Positions 1 through 10,615 of a stretch of 64,000 bases of DNA are shown piece after piece. Both the position numbers and the translations under genes were made by a program. The stretch is from Botryosphaeria dothidea (Eukaryota > Ascomycota > Dothideomycetes > Botryosphaeriales > Botryosphaeriaceae). The first letter of the stretch is position 1; each line of letters opens with the position of its first letter. The notes beneath the pieces are model-generated. The model had not been told where the DNA came from. It saw only the letters and a list, made by a program, of their open reading frames with translations, and searched no databases. The stretch is from assembly GCA_011503125.2 (NCBI GenBank), contig WWBZ02000016.1, forward strand, positions 868,001 through 932,000, given 5' to 3'.

Positions 1-201
1 GATGTGGAGCAGCTCGCCCCGGAGGAGGCGGACAAGCTGACACCGCACGCGAGCGTTATCCTGGGTACCAATGCGAGGGTTGAGGCTCGGCGGGCGCGGG
101 AAGTACTTGGCTGGAAGCCAGCGCAGAAGAGCTTGGAGGAAGAGATTCCAGAGACATTGCAGGCGGAGGCGGAAAGGTTGGGTGTATCCTCCAAGATCTG
201 A
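1..201 (+). CDS. NAD-dependent epimerase/dehydratase, C-terminal fragment
   Basis: The reading frame is open from the first base and stops at TGA 199-201, so only the last 66 residues are seen. The tail reads VILGTNARVEARRAREVLGW and then a predicted helix ending in EAERLG. This pattern (small residues, then R-A-R-x-x-L-G-W-x-P) is typical of the C-terminus of fungal extended short-chain dehydrogenases of the nucleoside-sugar epimerase/NAD(P)-binding type. The Rossmann fold and the YxxxK catalytic site lie outside the window, so substrate and reaction cannot be judged. The 5' end is cut by the window edge, not by a lesion. Confidence 0.7.
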   Translation, partial: DVEQLAPEEADKLTPHASVILGTNARVEARRAREVLGWKPAQKSLEEEIPETLQAEAERLGVSSKI

Positions 202-848
202 GGGCGCTGCTCACTCACGCAGAGTGGTGTTGTTCTTGGCTGCTTAGGACTATGGACGCCAGCATGCCTGGCACGTTCTCGAATGGTTGATGGACTCCTT
301 TGGCAAAGTCAGATCCACGATATTTCCTATTTCAGTAATCTCACGACTCATGTTCCTGCCTCGCTATGAAGATTGTATAATAAAACAAATGTGTGAGACG
401 ATGCTTACAATAACTGTACTGAATTATTTTTGATGTTTGCTGTAACTGGTGGTAAATCTTTAATTTTACATGGGATAATAGTACAATTGCAATTACCATG
501 TCAGCCGCGGAAGCCTCATTCTCATCTTTCACTAACAGTACAGAGGGGCGATACGGCCGAGGATTAGCGCTATATGCGATAATCTTGCAGAAGGCCAGAG
601 AAAAGTAACCGTTCTGGGGAATGCAATTATTCATCCGAACGCAAATATTACCGGAAATACAAGACACTTCAGTCCGGACGAATTTTTCGACTCCATATGA
701 GATCAAGTTTTCCAAAGGCCATGACCGCTGACCGTCGGCTGTTATACCCCTTGGAAGGGTTGCGGTGATTGGTGGGCATCACTGATATGATCTCCAGTTT
801 TCCGATGCTCCCAAAAGAGGTGAGAGATACATGGTGAGCGGAGCGAGC
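202..848. other. AT-rich intergenic stretch, no supported gene
   Basis: No convincing coding signal. An open frame on the minus strand (341-715) has a composition unlike the neighbouring genes and no recognisable motif. The stretch holds one decayed copy of the dispersed palindrome (615-698). Confidence 0.5.
615..698. repeat. Dispersed palindrome, copy A (decayed)
   Basis: Left arm begins TGGGGAATGCAATTATTCAT and the reverse complement of the right arm begins TATGGAGTCGAAAAATTCGT. They match the CATTCGTCCGGA core of the better preserved copies at 22899, 49217 and 3960. The loop side carries GAAATACAAGACACTTC, also shared with the copies at 22899 and 56282. Confidence 0.6.
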
Positions 849-1214
849 TCATGCAGAGTCCTGTGCTCTCTCGGACTTTTTCGTTGTAGAATTTGAACGA
901 GCGATGAGCTCTCCGTACGTCCTGCCGGGGAAGGTATCGGAGACTTCATTCCTGACGTCGAATGATTTCGAGGTGGCTATGCAGAATGCGGAGATTCTTG
1001 AGGATGTATCGGTAAGCATGGCGCTGGCAAATAGATTGGGTTCATGATAGCAGTTCGGGTAACGTTCGTAGTGGGATTCGTTCAAGGTGTGGAGAAAGGA
1101 GAGTCCACTTGGACCAGCAATCCAAAGGATATCCCAACCACATACGAGCAATCTCTTCATAACAGTCAGATTTTGGCCTTTGGTTCGTTCGTAGGCTTCC
1201 AAGCTTTTCTGATC
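849..1214 (-). pseudogene. Relic 3' extension of the CVNH gene
   Basis: Directly after the TGA at 1217-1215 the same frame continues with coding-like, helical sequence (DQKSLEAYERTKGQNLTVMK) up to a plausible GTATGT donor near 1136. A second helical segment lies downstream in another frame near 900-1010 and is itself broken by a TGA. I read this as the former C-terminal part of the gene upstream, lost through stop codons. It could also be untranslated sequence that looks coding by chance. Confidence 0.4.
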
Positions 1215-2689
1215 TCAAAACTCCAACAGACGTCCTATTGGCTCTCCGGCGGAAAGCTCAGATCTCAGGCGTAGAGCTTCGTTCAGAATGGTCCGTCCTT
1301 CCTCCAATGTTTGGCTGTATTGGAATGCAGTCACAGCGTTGGTCTCCGCCTTCCGTAAGTTCAGAGAAAAGCTGGTCATGTTCCTTTTCAGTTCGTGTAT
1401 TCCCGTTTCGAAGTGTTTCAGATCCGTTGCGAGTGTGTCCGTCTGCTTCCTTAAAGCAAAGCATTTATCCTTGCTTTTCTTTGCCGCCTCGACGGCTTCT
1501 TCAAGTCGTCGTAACAGGGACTGTTGAGTTTCCTGAACGGTTTTTGCGTGGTTTATCTTCTCTTTGAATTTATCCCGTCTTTTCCCCCAATCTTCTCTTT
1601 CATTCGAGGCTGTGCTGTTGGTACTCGTCAGGTTGTAGTTCATGTGCATGCTTAGAAAGATTCTTACACTGCCAGGGGTATGAATATGAACGGTATGATA
1701 GCGGATGCCTGTAAATGTCAGCCATGAGTCAGCAAGCGGAAAATTTCAGCCCTGCTCACTATGGAGAAACCTATTGTCCGTCCATTTGCTGCTTCCGCCT
1801 CTTGTCTGGCCTTTGCTTCCGCTGCTTCATGCAGATCGATCTGTTTCTGGAGTGATTCGAGATGCTCTTCTGTCCGCAGTCGTCTCCGCTCTGTCTCCTC
1901 CATCTCTTTTGCGATGCTTTCTTCTGTCCGCTCAATTTCAAGAGTCGCATCATGGAGCTGCGTGTGTTGGAATTCTTTGACTTTTTGGCTCCCGGTGGCT
2001 ACTGAGTCTTCCACTTGGCTCCATTGCCTCAGGCTCTTTGTAAATAACGTGTTGATGAAGACGGCCTGGTGTGAGATGGTGTGATCGATATCAACTCTGG
2101 CATCTCTTAGGGCGTGTTGGGTGTCTTCAATCCCTTGGAATGCAATGCTGATAGAAGAAAATGCTGCACTCGCTCCCTCAGTGATGCTGTTGCGGATGTT
2201 GGCCTGGAGGTCTTTTGCGGAAGTTTCACATTTCGCGACCAGAGCTTCCAGCTCTTCGGTGGTGTTTTCTTTGACAGTCGGGAGGAAAACATCAATCTCT
2301 CTGATATCTTGTTAGTCCACATGATCCAATCCAGGAAATTGTCCGGGGCCAAAAACACAACACGTGACCGGGGGTTCTCACAGACACAGCTCGCCATCCT
2401 GATTACTGATGAAGGCATCTAGTTTAACGGAGGCATCCTGCCAACTGCCGTCTCTCTTTCTCAAGCTTGCGCGTAGTATCGAACAGTCTTCTTTTTGATC
2501 CAAAACGATGTCCCTTGCGGTCATGGAAAAGTCCCGGTCTCCAAGCATGAAAGTCCCGTCTTCGTTTCCAAGAAAGTCGTTCAGTCTGATGCTAGTCTCT
2601 CGCCACTCTCCATTGCATGTCCGACATTTGGCTGACAACAAGGAGTCCTGAGATATCGATACTGTGTGGGATGACTTGGTGAAGGACAT
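1215..2689 (-). CDS. CVNH-lectin / coiled-coil protein with hydrophobic segment
   Basis: Four exons are deduced: 2689-2382, 2300-1760, 1708-1668 and 1614-1215 (429 aa); every junction keeps the frame, and intron 1 has an ACTAAC branch site. Residues 1-102 form a cyanovirin-N homology domain with the internal duplication typical of the family (GEWRETSIRLNDFLGNEDG and GSWQDASVKLDAFISNQDG), usually a mannose/glycan-binding fold. A long acidic/basic heptad region follows (about 105-280), then a short strongly hydrophobic stretch around 283-297 encoded mostly by the tiny third exon, then a second coiled coil. There is no signal peptide. I chose the start at MSFTKSS because CVNH domains usually begin there; an upstream in-frame Met at 2770 is possible. 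The helix-hydrophobic-helix layout recalls ClyA/YaxAB-type pore-forming proteins, but that is inference. The 3' end appears truncated (see 849-1214). Confidence 0.72.
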
Positions 2690-2770
2690 TGGCGGCAAGG
2701 AGAAAAGTCCGGACGGCAAAGAATTATGCTCCAGGATCGGCAATGGGAAAAGGAAAACGTCTACCGGCAC

Positions 2771-3435
2771 AAGAAGTCAGGGCAGTGACAAAACTTCAGA
2801 GGTAGATGAGCTGTACAGCAAGTTGGACACAACCCCCTTTGTACACGTAGGGTATCATGTGGCATGATCGACGACTATTGAAACAGGGGTCCCACCCACG
2901 GGCACGCCCCGTCCATTGAACCATTTACGCTCGACAGAAGCTGCTCAGCCTTAATGTGCTCCGGTGTTCGGACAGCAGCCACATCTCTGGAATCACGAAT
3001 TGCGCGCAGCCGTTCATTGGATCGAGAAGAATTGATTTTCCGGGTCGTCCAAGACGTGGCCTTATCGGCTCACCGCCTTTTTGTGGGTTGTTTTTCTTGC
3101 GCAGGCCTGCAGGTAGCCGTTCGCTGGAACCTGGCGGTCACGGTGGAGTGAAGTCGTGGCTTGCCGCATGGACGTTCCAAATCCTGAGTCCTTGAAATGT
3201 TTCGGGCATCTCTCGACCATCTCATTGGCCGAGCCAGGGGGCGGACGCCATCGGAATCTTCCCATGCTCTGAGAGAGGGCGCACGATGTGAAACCTCCGA
3301 TCTGCTTCTTAACTTATGTGAAGAAGTCTGGCGCCTGCAGCTACCATCGAACGGTCCTCCGCATGATAACCGAGCGGATCACACAACACCTGAGACGCAC
3401 CACCCTTTCTTTCCGTCCACACGCGGAGAAGCGTA
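2771..3435. other. Intergenic region upstream of the CVNH gene
   Basis: Several short overlapping open frames on both strands, none with recognisable content. It should contain the CVNH gene promoter. I see no TATA box I would defend. Confidence 0.4.
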
Positions 3436-3858
3436 ATGGCTACCGATGTCGAGAGGTACGAGCAATTGAGGAGCAGAGAAGCCGCCCGGACGGGCGCACA
3501 GTTCTCGCAGGAGATATCGGACAGTCTCATTCGGAGCCACGATTGGGGCACCCTGCTCAGTGCTGCACCGCTGGCGCTCGGCTTTGTTGGCTCATGCCAA
3601 GTCGTTGCCTCGTCACCCACAGCGTCAGGGCTGAAGCTGAAAAAGCCAGCCGGTGGCTTCACTCATCTTCGGTGCGCGCTCAAACTTCTTCTGTATTGCA
3701 TCAGCTCGACGCTCACTGTGGATCCAGATATGAGTCCCTCCAGGCGAACCTTGTCTTCCTTGCGGACACCGGCCGCAAGACTTTTTTGGAGACCGAGACA
3801 CGCATGGACAGATTGGTCATGCACTCAAGATATCTATTTTCGGAAACGGGAGCCGTAA
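3436..3858 (+). CDS. Doubtful ORF, possible 5' exon of an unknown gene
   Basis: The frame starts MATDVERYEQLRSREAART and its first 50 residues look protein-like (amphipathic helix, then a hydrophobic stretch near SAAPLALGF). After about residue 70 the composition stops looking coding, while another frame becomes plausible, which would fit a splice junction or a frameshift. No domain recognised. It lies between the two helix-rich genes and ends just before the inverted-repeat element at 3886. Confidence 0.2.
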   Translation: MATDVERYEQLRSREAARTGAQFSQEISDSLIRSHDWGTLLSAAPLALGFVGSCQVVASSPTASGLKLKKPAGGFTHLRCALKLLLYCISSTLTVDPDMSPSRRTLSSLRTPAARLFWRPRHAWTDWSCTQDIYFRKREP

Positions 3859-3885
3859 ATCTTTCCCGCCTTGCGTACGGATGGT

Positions 3886-4111
3886 GTGCTGAAGCTGCCG
3901 GCTAGCACCAAATGTGACATTTCCACCAACAGGTCAGAAAAAGATCAACAAATGCAAATTCACGGGGAGTGAAGGCATTCGTCCGGATTCAAGTACATTG
4001 CATTCCCACTAACAAAGTCGTCCAGACGAATGCTTCTGCTCCCCGTGGCAGTGTTGATCCTGATCTGTTGGTGGTAACCCCACATTTGGCACTAACCGTC
4101 GGCTGCAGCAC
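3886..4111. mobile_element. 226-bp MITE-like inverted-repeat element, copy B (longest)
   Basis: The outer ends are complementary: GTGCTG at 3886 and CAGCAC ending at 4111. Complementarity continues inward with few mismatches through CCAAATGTG / CACATTTGG and CCACCAACAG / CTGTTGGTGG to the core palindrome at about 3960-4048. The core is the same sequence seen in the other dispersed copies (CATTCGTCCGGAT and GACGAATGCTT arms). There is no coding capacity. It ends 12 bp before the start codon at 4123. No clear target-site duplication is visible. The whole could fold into one long hairpin. Confidence 0.75.
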
Positions 4112-4122
4112 CCCTCTGTAAG

Positions 4123-6167
4123 ATGACCCCTGCGCCTGCTGACAATATCCAGGTCAACAGGATCATCGATGCTCTGGACGATGACTCAAACGTGAAACGA
4201 ACCTTGCCTGGCTGCATGAGCGCGTTGCAATCCACGGTTGGAGAATGTGAAGCTCACCTCCAAGCAATCGAATCCAGCTTCGAACACTGGCTTGACATTG
4301 CGCAAGAACTCAGCCAAGTAGCTACCGAATCTGAGCAAAAAACCATTAACGAAAGCCATGAAAACCAGCAAGATCTTCAATCCCAAGAAGTCCGCAAAAC
4401 CTTTGCCGAAAATGAAACGCAGAGAAGAGAGGAGGCTGTTCAAGAAGCACAACGACGAATGGCACTGGCGGAGGAGGCATTCAAGCAAGCTTCCAAAAAC
4501 GTCCCTTCCGGTAAGAGTCACCCACAGTATCTCTCTTTGACTGCTACTGACTGACGAGAAATCAAAGCATGGGAAGCCCTTGGCATCAGCGTTGTAGACG
4601 GTCTCAGTCAAAGCGTCTTCACCATCGGAAGCGCTCTTGTGACAGCACTCACGCCAAACAAATACTTAGCTCTGGGGCACACCATCCTGGGGGCAGTGAA
4701 GGCCGGTCTCGTCGGAGAGAAGCAAAATGACACCAAGCAATCCAATTCCTACTCCGCAATAGATTATCCAACAAGCAACGACGACCCGGCCCTCATCCAC
4801 CTTGACAACATCCAGTCCTACCTGTCCCTCCTCGCCACCATCACCAAAAACGGAACACCGAGCATCTCCCAGCAAGCCGGAGCGGCACCGAACGACTCCC
4901 CCGGCACGATCCGCACCTTCTTCCTGATAGTCGACCAAGAGCTCCCCAAAGACGCCGCCGGCGGCACCTTCTCCTACGACGCCCAAAAAATCATCCACGA
5001 CGCCCTCGACATCATCGCCGAGCTGACCCACGCCACAAAGGCCCAAAAGGAGCTCTCCAGCACCCCGACGCCCCTCCCGCGCGAATCCTGGCACCGCCGA
5101 GTCGCCGCCCTCCAAACGCGCACCGCCTCGCTCATCGCGCGCAAAGACAGCATGGCCGGGCTGGCCGCCGGCGCGCGGGCTCCCCGCCTCAAAGAATACC
5201 ACACCTCCTCCCCCCACCAATCCCTCGTCCGCGCGCAGCTCGACCGGGCCGCCGCCGCCTTCACGTCCACGACGGCGACGCTGCACGCGCAGCGCACCGC
5301 GCACAACGCGGCCGTCGCCCGCCTGCACCACAACCTGTCGCTCATCACGTCGATCCAGCGCTCCATCAGCACCCTGCACGCCTCGCAGCTCACGCTCGAC
5401 GCCATCATCCGCATCCTGCGCGCCAGCATCGCCGCGCTGGCCGGCCTCAAGGCGCAGATCACGCACCTCCTGCGCTTTTTCCAGGGCATCGCGGGCATGG
5501 TCGAGTTTGCCGCGCGCGGCCCGTGCCGCGACCTCCTGGCCACGCTGTCGTCCCCGGCCACCACCTCCTCCTCCTCCCACGAAATCGCAGGCATCACCTA
5601 CCCGGTCTTCCAGAAGCAGCTCCTCCTCAACACCACCCTCATGATCCGCGGGTACTTCGGCGTCGTGCACGAGATCGCGCGGCTGTACGTGCGCGTGTCG
5701 CGCGACTACATCGTGCCCGGCGTGAACCTGGTGGACGGGCTGAGCTTGACGCAGGAGGACGGGGGCGCGGAGGAGGGCGCGATGCGGCGCCGCACCGAAG
5801 GGCTGGAGGAGTACCAGCGGCGCGCCGTGTGCGCGATCCGGAAGCTGGCCGAGGAGAAGCAGGCGGCGCTGCTGCGGCGGGCAGAGGCGCGGGTGGCAGG
5901 TATGAAGGAGACGGGAGACGACCTGCTGGCGCCGGCTGCTGATGGTGATGAGGATGGTGCGGAGGAGGGACGGGAGGAACGGCGGAAGGTTATCGAGGAG
6001 GCGGCGGAGCGTGAGGTAGCTGCAGAAGGTGCTCACGAGGAGGAATGGGATTTTGTTGATGCTACGGCTCGGTTGCTTGTAAGTGCAAAGAGATTGTGGT
6101 GATGCAAGATCGGAGAATGATGATAGCTAACATTGAACAGCCCGGAGGACTTTCTGAAGAGCTTTGA
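4123..6167 (+). CDS. Helix-rich protein with internal hydrophobic segment, unknown function
   Basis: Exons 4123-4510, 4568-6078 and 6141-6167 (641 aa) are deduced from GTAAGA/GTAAGT donors and frame continuity; the last intron has a GCTAAC branch site and the last exon codes for nine codons including the stop. Residues about 30-125 are charged helices, followed by a hydrophobic stretch (about 130-165, including SVFTIGSALVTAL). A very long helical region follows with hydrophobic patches near residues 375-405 and an acidic tail. There is no signal peptide and no enzyme motif. Codon use in the middle is strongly GC-biased. The order helix / hydrophobic hairpin / long helices parallels the CVNH-coiled-coil gene 1.4 kb away on the other strand, suggesting related folds and possibly joint action. 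A membrane-acting (alpha-pore-former-like) role is only a hypothesis. Confidence 0.7.
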
Positions 6168-6451
6168 GACTCTGGTTGACTGGTCGCTTCTTTCGTGAAC
6201 GAGCAGGATAGGCAGGCTCAAGGTCAGTCATCGACTCCGCAGCACAGATTCTCTTCAGAGATAGGAAAGGATGAACCAAGATGATGGAACCACGAAAGAG
6301 AAAAGAAAAAGAATCGTATTGCAAACAACAAGAACAATTAAACCAAGCAACTGAAATATACATTCTCTGTTCCAAACCGAATAAGCCCAACCAACCCCTT
6401 TTCCCAAACGCACTCGCTTTTACCAAGAGCTTCAAATCAATGACTCCTGTC
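6168..6451. other. Short convergent intergenic gap
   Basis: Separates two convergent genes. It should hold both 3' untranslated regions; A-rich tracts occur at about 6295-6360. Confidence 0.4.
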
Positions 6452-8892
6452 TCAGCTCTTGCCCTCGTTCTCCAATTGTTGCTCCAGACTCCCAAATATG
6501 TCAACTTCCCTCTCCTCAGACTGACCTTCCGCAGGAGGTGCTGGAGGCTGAGGCTCGGATTGAGGAGCAGGATCCACATCCATCTTCTCAGGCGAGGGCT
6601 GCTGCTCCGCCGGTTGCTCAGCAGGTAACTCTGGCTGTTCTTCGGGCTTCTCGGGCTTCTCCTCCTTCGGCTCTGGGAAATCCTCCTTCATCAGTTCTTC
6701 CGTTTGCGTGGATAGCTGTTCCGGCGCCGCTTCAGGCGCTGGCGGTTGCGGGGCCTCGATGACGGTCTCCTTCACCTCTGCCTGCTGAGGCGGAGTGGCC
6801 GACTTCTTCGTTGTCGGCGTAGGAGTCCTTGTTTTCCGTGGCTCAGAGGTTGGACGGCTATTACTTCCATCGCCCGAGGCAAGCGGAAGATCAGGCGAGC
6901 TGGACCTATCGCGGTCTTCAGATTCTGCACGTCGCTTCTTTGGGATAACGGGCTCGGGGACAGCAGCAGGGGGTGCTGGCGGGATAGCGGGCGGCACTTC
7001 AGTAGTAGCAACGGGCGCTGAATCACCCTCAGGTGGAACGGATTGTGGTGCTTCTTCAGTTGCGGTCGGAGCAGCGGCCGGGGTGGCCGATCCCTCGGTC
7101 TTGGGCAATGGCGTGTTTCCACCGGGCGTCGGGGAGCCTTCGCGGTTCTCGTCATCATCATCCTCACCCTCAGAGCTTCCAGAACCCTCCTCGTCATCCT
7201 CGCCGCCTTCTGCCATTGGTGTATCCCCAGGATTGGGCGTTCCTTCAGTCTTGATATTCGGATCGCCTGGTCGCAGGGTACCATCAGGGTTAGTTGTAGC
7301 GCCATTGGCTCCCTCACCACCAGTAAACATGACCTTCTTCCGACCCCTACCGGGCCCCTTCTTCGGCTTTCTACGTGGCGGAGGTGGCCGACGTCTTGGA
7401 GGCGTCGGTTGATTGGCGACAACGACGCCTTCGGCATTGACAATTCCAACACCCTCGACCACAGTTCCGGGGGCAGCTTCTTCGGGCGCAGCTTCCTTCA
7501 TTTCCACATCCTCCTCCGCAACCTCACCCTCCACTGTCTGGCCTTCGGGAACCAACACCTTGTACACATGAACATTGCCTTCCGCATCTATCTTCTTCAC
7601 CTTCGTCTCGCGCATCGGTCCGGCGGGAGCTGGGTGGCCGCTGCTGCTACTCCCCGAGAATGCCGACGGTAATCCTTTCCTTCGCTTGGCGAGGTACTCT
7701 GGCTCCGGCTCTTCTAGGTTGCGGGGAACCTGACTCCACTTCTTGGTGACATATCCAGTTTGGGTCTCCTTAGCTTCCTCATCCTCCTCACCCTTCTCCT
7801 TCTCTTCTTCATCCGGGGGAGTGGGCAACTTGTAAAGTCTCCCAGCACGTGCAGCTCGTAATAATATTTGGCTGTGATCAGGAAGCAAATGTGAGTCTCG
7901 TGGCATGGGAGGTTCAGGCCAATCATCCTTGGACAACGGCTGCTGATTTTGGTTGGTTGCTGGACCAACGACGGCATCGGATTGTCGCCATTGTCGGATG
8001 GGCAGACCTTCAAAGACATCGTGGTCAACCTGACCGCGGCCAGACCGGTTGCTTCGGCCGCTAGGGCGGAACTGAGAGGGTTATCAGCAACAGCATTATG
8101 CGCAAATCTGACGGTTTAACAAGATATCAAGAAGAGTGTGATGTAGTGAAGCGTGATAGAAAGAATTAGAAACGCAATGTCCAAAGGAGACGACCCCAGA
8201 GCTGGCCTCCTCGGGTTGTGAATCCTGAAAAATGTGACCCGAGGCGCCAGGATTGTCTCGCACAATCGCGGATCGAAGTTCATGAGCGTTTCGTCCCATC
8301 GTACTGACGAAATGCAGATCCAGAGAATGGCCGATACGTCGAGTGACGATTCGGATGATCGTATATGGGCCTGAGTACTGGGACGCAATCCGCTGGGAAA
8401 GAACAGTCCATGCCCTCGCGCGATGAAAGTTCATTCTCAAGGCTAATTCATGGTATAGATTGCAGGCGGGTTCGGATGGCCCTTGGCAACGTTTGAAGGA
8501 ACCTAAAGGCAAAATCCGGATTGGTGATCTGCCGTGGTGACCAGATATCCAAGAGGCGAGGTGGAGCTCTCCAGAGTGTACAAACAATAAATGGATAGAG
8601 ATGAGAAGAGCAAATGAGAAGGTACGCGACAGAAATTGATCGTGCAGAAAGGCCTTTAGCATGCATTGCATACTGTGCTGGCGCGTGGTTTTTGCACCGA
8701 GGATTTTCCATGATAGATTGTGGCAGGAAGGTTCAGGGCCATTGGGTTCGGAGTGAAATGCGAGCGAAGTGAGGATGAAGTGCGCGGATCCAGGTGCAGC
8801 TTATGTTGGCCAGATCGGGGGCTTTGGGGGGTTGGGAAAAGGCGACGCGGATGGTGACAGAAATGAATAGAGGCATTACTCACCGGTGCCAT
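6452..8892 (-). CDS. Conserved acidic, proline-rich protein of unknown function
   Basis: The long exon 8071-6452 carries the recognisable part: a basic N-terminus with RG-rich stretches, a conserved-looking block (DDWPEPPMPRDSHLLPDHSQ and LLRAARAGRLYKL), a basic Pro/Arg/Lys cluster (PPRRRPPPPRRKPKKGPGRG) resembling a nuclear-localisation or AT-hook-like patch, then long disordered acidic and Pro/Glu-rich tracts ending DIFGSLEQQLE. A start is found only upstream: ATGGCACCG at 8892-8884 followed by a perfect GTGAGT donor, with acceptor CTCTCAG at 8072. This gives a 9-nt first exon and an 812-bp intron, phase 0 (542 aa). Nuclear localisation is inferred from composition. The start is less certain than the body; an unseen intermediate exon is possible. 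Confidence 0.6.
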
Positions 8893-9332
8893 GGTGATTA
8901 GAGTCGCGCAGACCAGCTGGAGCGAACAGGATGCGCCTCACCGATGAGGCAGTGACGGATCAGAGAGCGCGGCGCGTGCGACGGGTGAGGGAGCTGCTGT
9001 CGTCGCGAGTGTCGCGCCGGCTGGCACGTGTTGTTGTTTCCCGGCATGGTCCGTGCTCAAATCATGACTAAGCCAATCACGTTTTTGCCTCTGAGCCGCT
9101 CTGCGACGGCTGGGCGTCTCATCAAGGGTCTGCAGTTCAGTCACCAGTGCGCGTTTCCAAAGAAAATCACTTGTGTTTTCTGTATTATCGCTGATGTACA
9201 CGCATGCGCCTGCCAGCACTATCCTATAGATACAGTTCCAGCGGAGATTGATATCAAGATGCCTCGATCCCCGTAAAGTGCCCCCGCGCCTGTGAAGTCC
9301 AGAAATGCTTTTCCAATCCAGTCCCTCGCAAA
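8893..9332. other. Intergenic region between unknown gene and ISD11
   Basis: Lies between the 5' end of the proline-rich gene and the 3' end of the ISD11 gene, both on the minus strand. Nothing else seen. Confidence 0.4.
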
Positions 9333-10187
9333 CTAGTCCCAGCTGCATCGGAAGCGTCAGTAATTTCTGCGAATCATGGAAACAGGCCGCCGACACCGGC
9401 GGTATAGCGGTGGAAGAGAACTTACCCCGTATCCTTCTGCCTAACGATCCCACCTTCCTGGCCGGTCTGCTTGCCGGTCTTACCGCCTTCTACTACTAAC
9501 CGGTCGAGCTGGAAGAATTGACTGATGGTAGTTTGCCTCTGTAAAATGCGAGTGTCAGCAATCGTATGCTCGCCGAAATATAAGGCTCGGGCATTGGCGA
9601 TGAGAACCCCGAATTCTCCGTGGCAGCAAAGTTATCCTGCCAACGCGTATTCAAGGTCCTGTCTAACGGCAGCGATCATCCATAAACATCTTTCTCGCCC
9701 GCTGCGAAACCATTGCTGCCCGGACTCAGAATGTGCCACGCCGTCCATAAGCGTCCTAGCCCGGACGCTTGTATGCACCTCCCGAAAAGTGGGCGAAACA
9801 ACGCACCTTCAGCATCTGTAGCTGGGTCAAGCCCTTCGATATCGCATCTTGAATCTCCCGAGAATCGGTCAGGTTCTTGTTTGCGCGGAAAGCATCCTTA
9901 GTCCGGCGGAGCGCATATTCGCGGAAGTTATAGGCGGCGAACTGGCGGGACTGGCGGAGAAGGGAGCGATACTGTGGAGGCACAAGGTTCAGCAGAGGTC
10001 GAGCATGACTTCGGAACTTGGGAAAAAGTGATCGCAAGCAATACGTAGCTGCGCGAAGACGGTATGCGAATTTGCGGAGGTCGACTTTCGATGACGGGTT
10101 CGATGGCAAACACTGCGACGAGTGCGAAGAAGGCTGACTCACCAATGACCGCACTTGGTATGCGGAGTCTGCTGCAGCTGCGGCCAT
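9333..10187 (-). CDS. ISD11: ISD11/LYRM4-type Fe-S cluster assembly protein
   Basis: Four exons: 10187-10143, 9971-9807, 9538-9426 and 9342-9333 (110 aa). All junctions keep the frame, and the last exon codes only for the final residues of the common fungal ending TGWD. The product is a small LYR-motif protein: the L-Y-R lies across the first splice junction and is followed by [28 protein letters not shown] and the F-x-L-D motif of the ISD11 family. ISD11 is a mitochondrial matrix protein that binds the cysteine desulfurase Nfs1 with acyl carrier protein and is needed for Fe-S cluster synthesis. Size matches the family. The 268-bp second intron is longer than the others. It lies 428 bp downstream of SF3A1 on the same strand with no sign of co-transcription. 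Confidence 0.93.
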
Positions 10188-10615
10188 GGCGATATGGGGG
10201 CGCGCGATTTGTTCTGAGGCGTTGGTGTTGTAGACGCGGGCGATGGCGGAGAAGAGAGTTGCTGAGCGTTTATGTCATGGAAAAGAAGCTCGCGCAGGCC
10301 GTTCCCCGGTGCCCGGAAGAGCTGCGGAGATAAGGGCTCGATAACACTGCACCTCGAAAAAATGACAACACCATCCGTTAAATGCTATCTTCGCGCTTTT
10401 CGACGTTTCATATGATTTGCTATACCCGGTGCACTTTTAATGCGCATTTTCACCGCTGCGCCGAACTACCAGAAATTGGCTCTGTCAGCCTGATATCCTT
10501 AAAAGCAAGCCTGAGAAGTCCGTGATCCCACCAACGCCAGTTATGCTTCCGTTACAATGACCGCCTGCAAACCCGAAGTTTTGTAGCTTTGTACAGTTCT
10601 TGGATACTCGATGCC
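10188..10615. other. Intergenic region, ISD11 promoter side
   Basis: Between the ISD11 start and the SF3A1 stop. Expected to hold the ISD11 promoter. No motif I can defend. Confidence 0.4.

Noticed and set aside
341..715. 124-codon open frame on the minus strand
   Set aside because: AT-rich DNA, composition unlike real genes here, overlaps a palindrome copy, no motif.
4666..6036. 456-codon open frame opposite the helix-rich gene
   Set aside because: Shadow of the GC-rich coding strand; Arg/Gly-rich translation without structure.
8096..8671. 191-codon open frame on the minus strand inside the long first intron
   Set aside because: No recognisable content, and the splice sites at 8072 and 8884 explain the region better.
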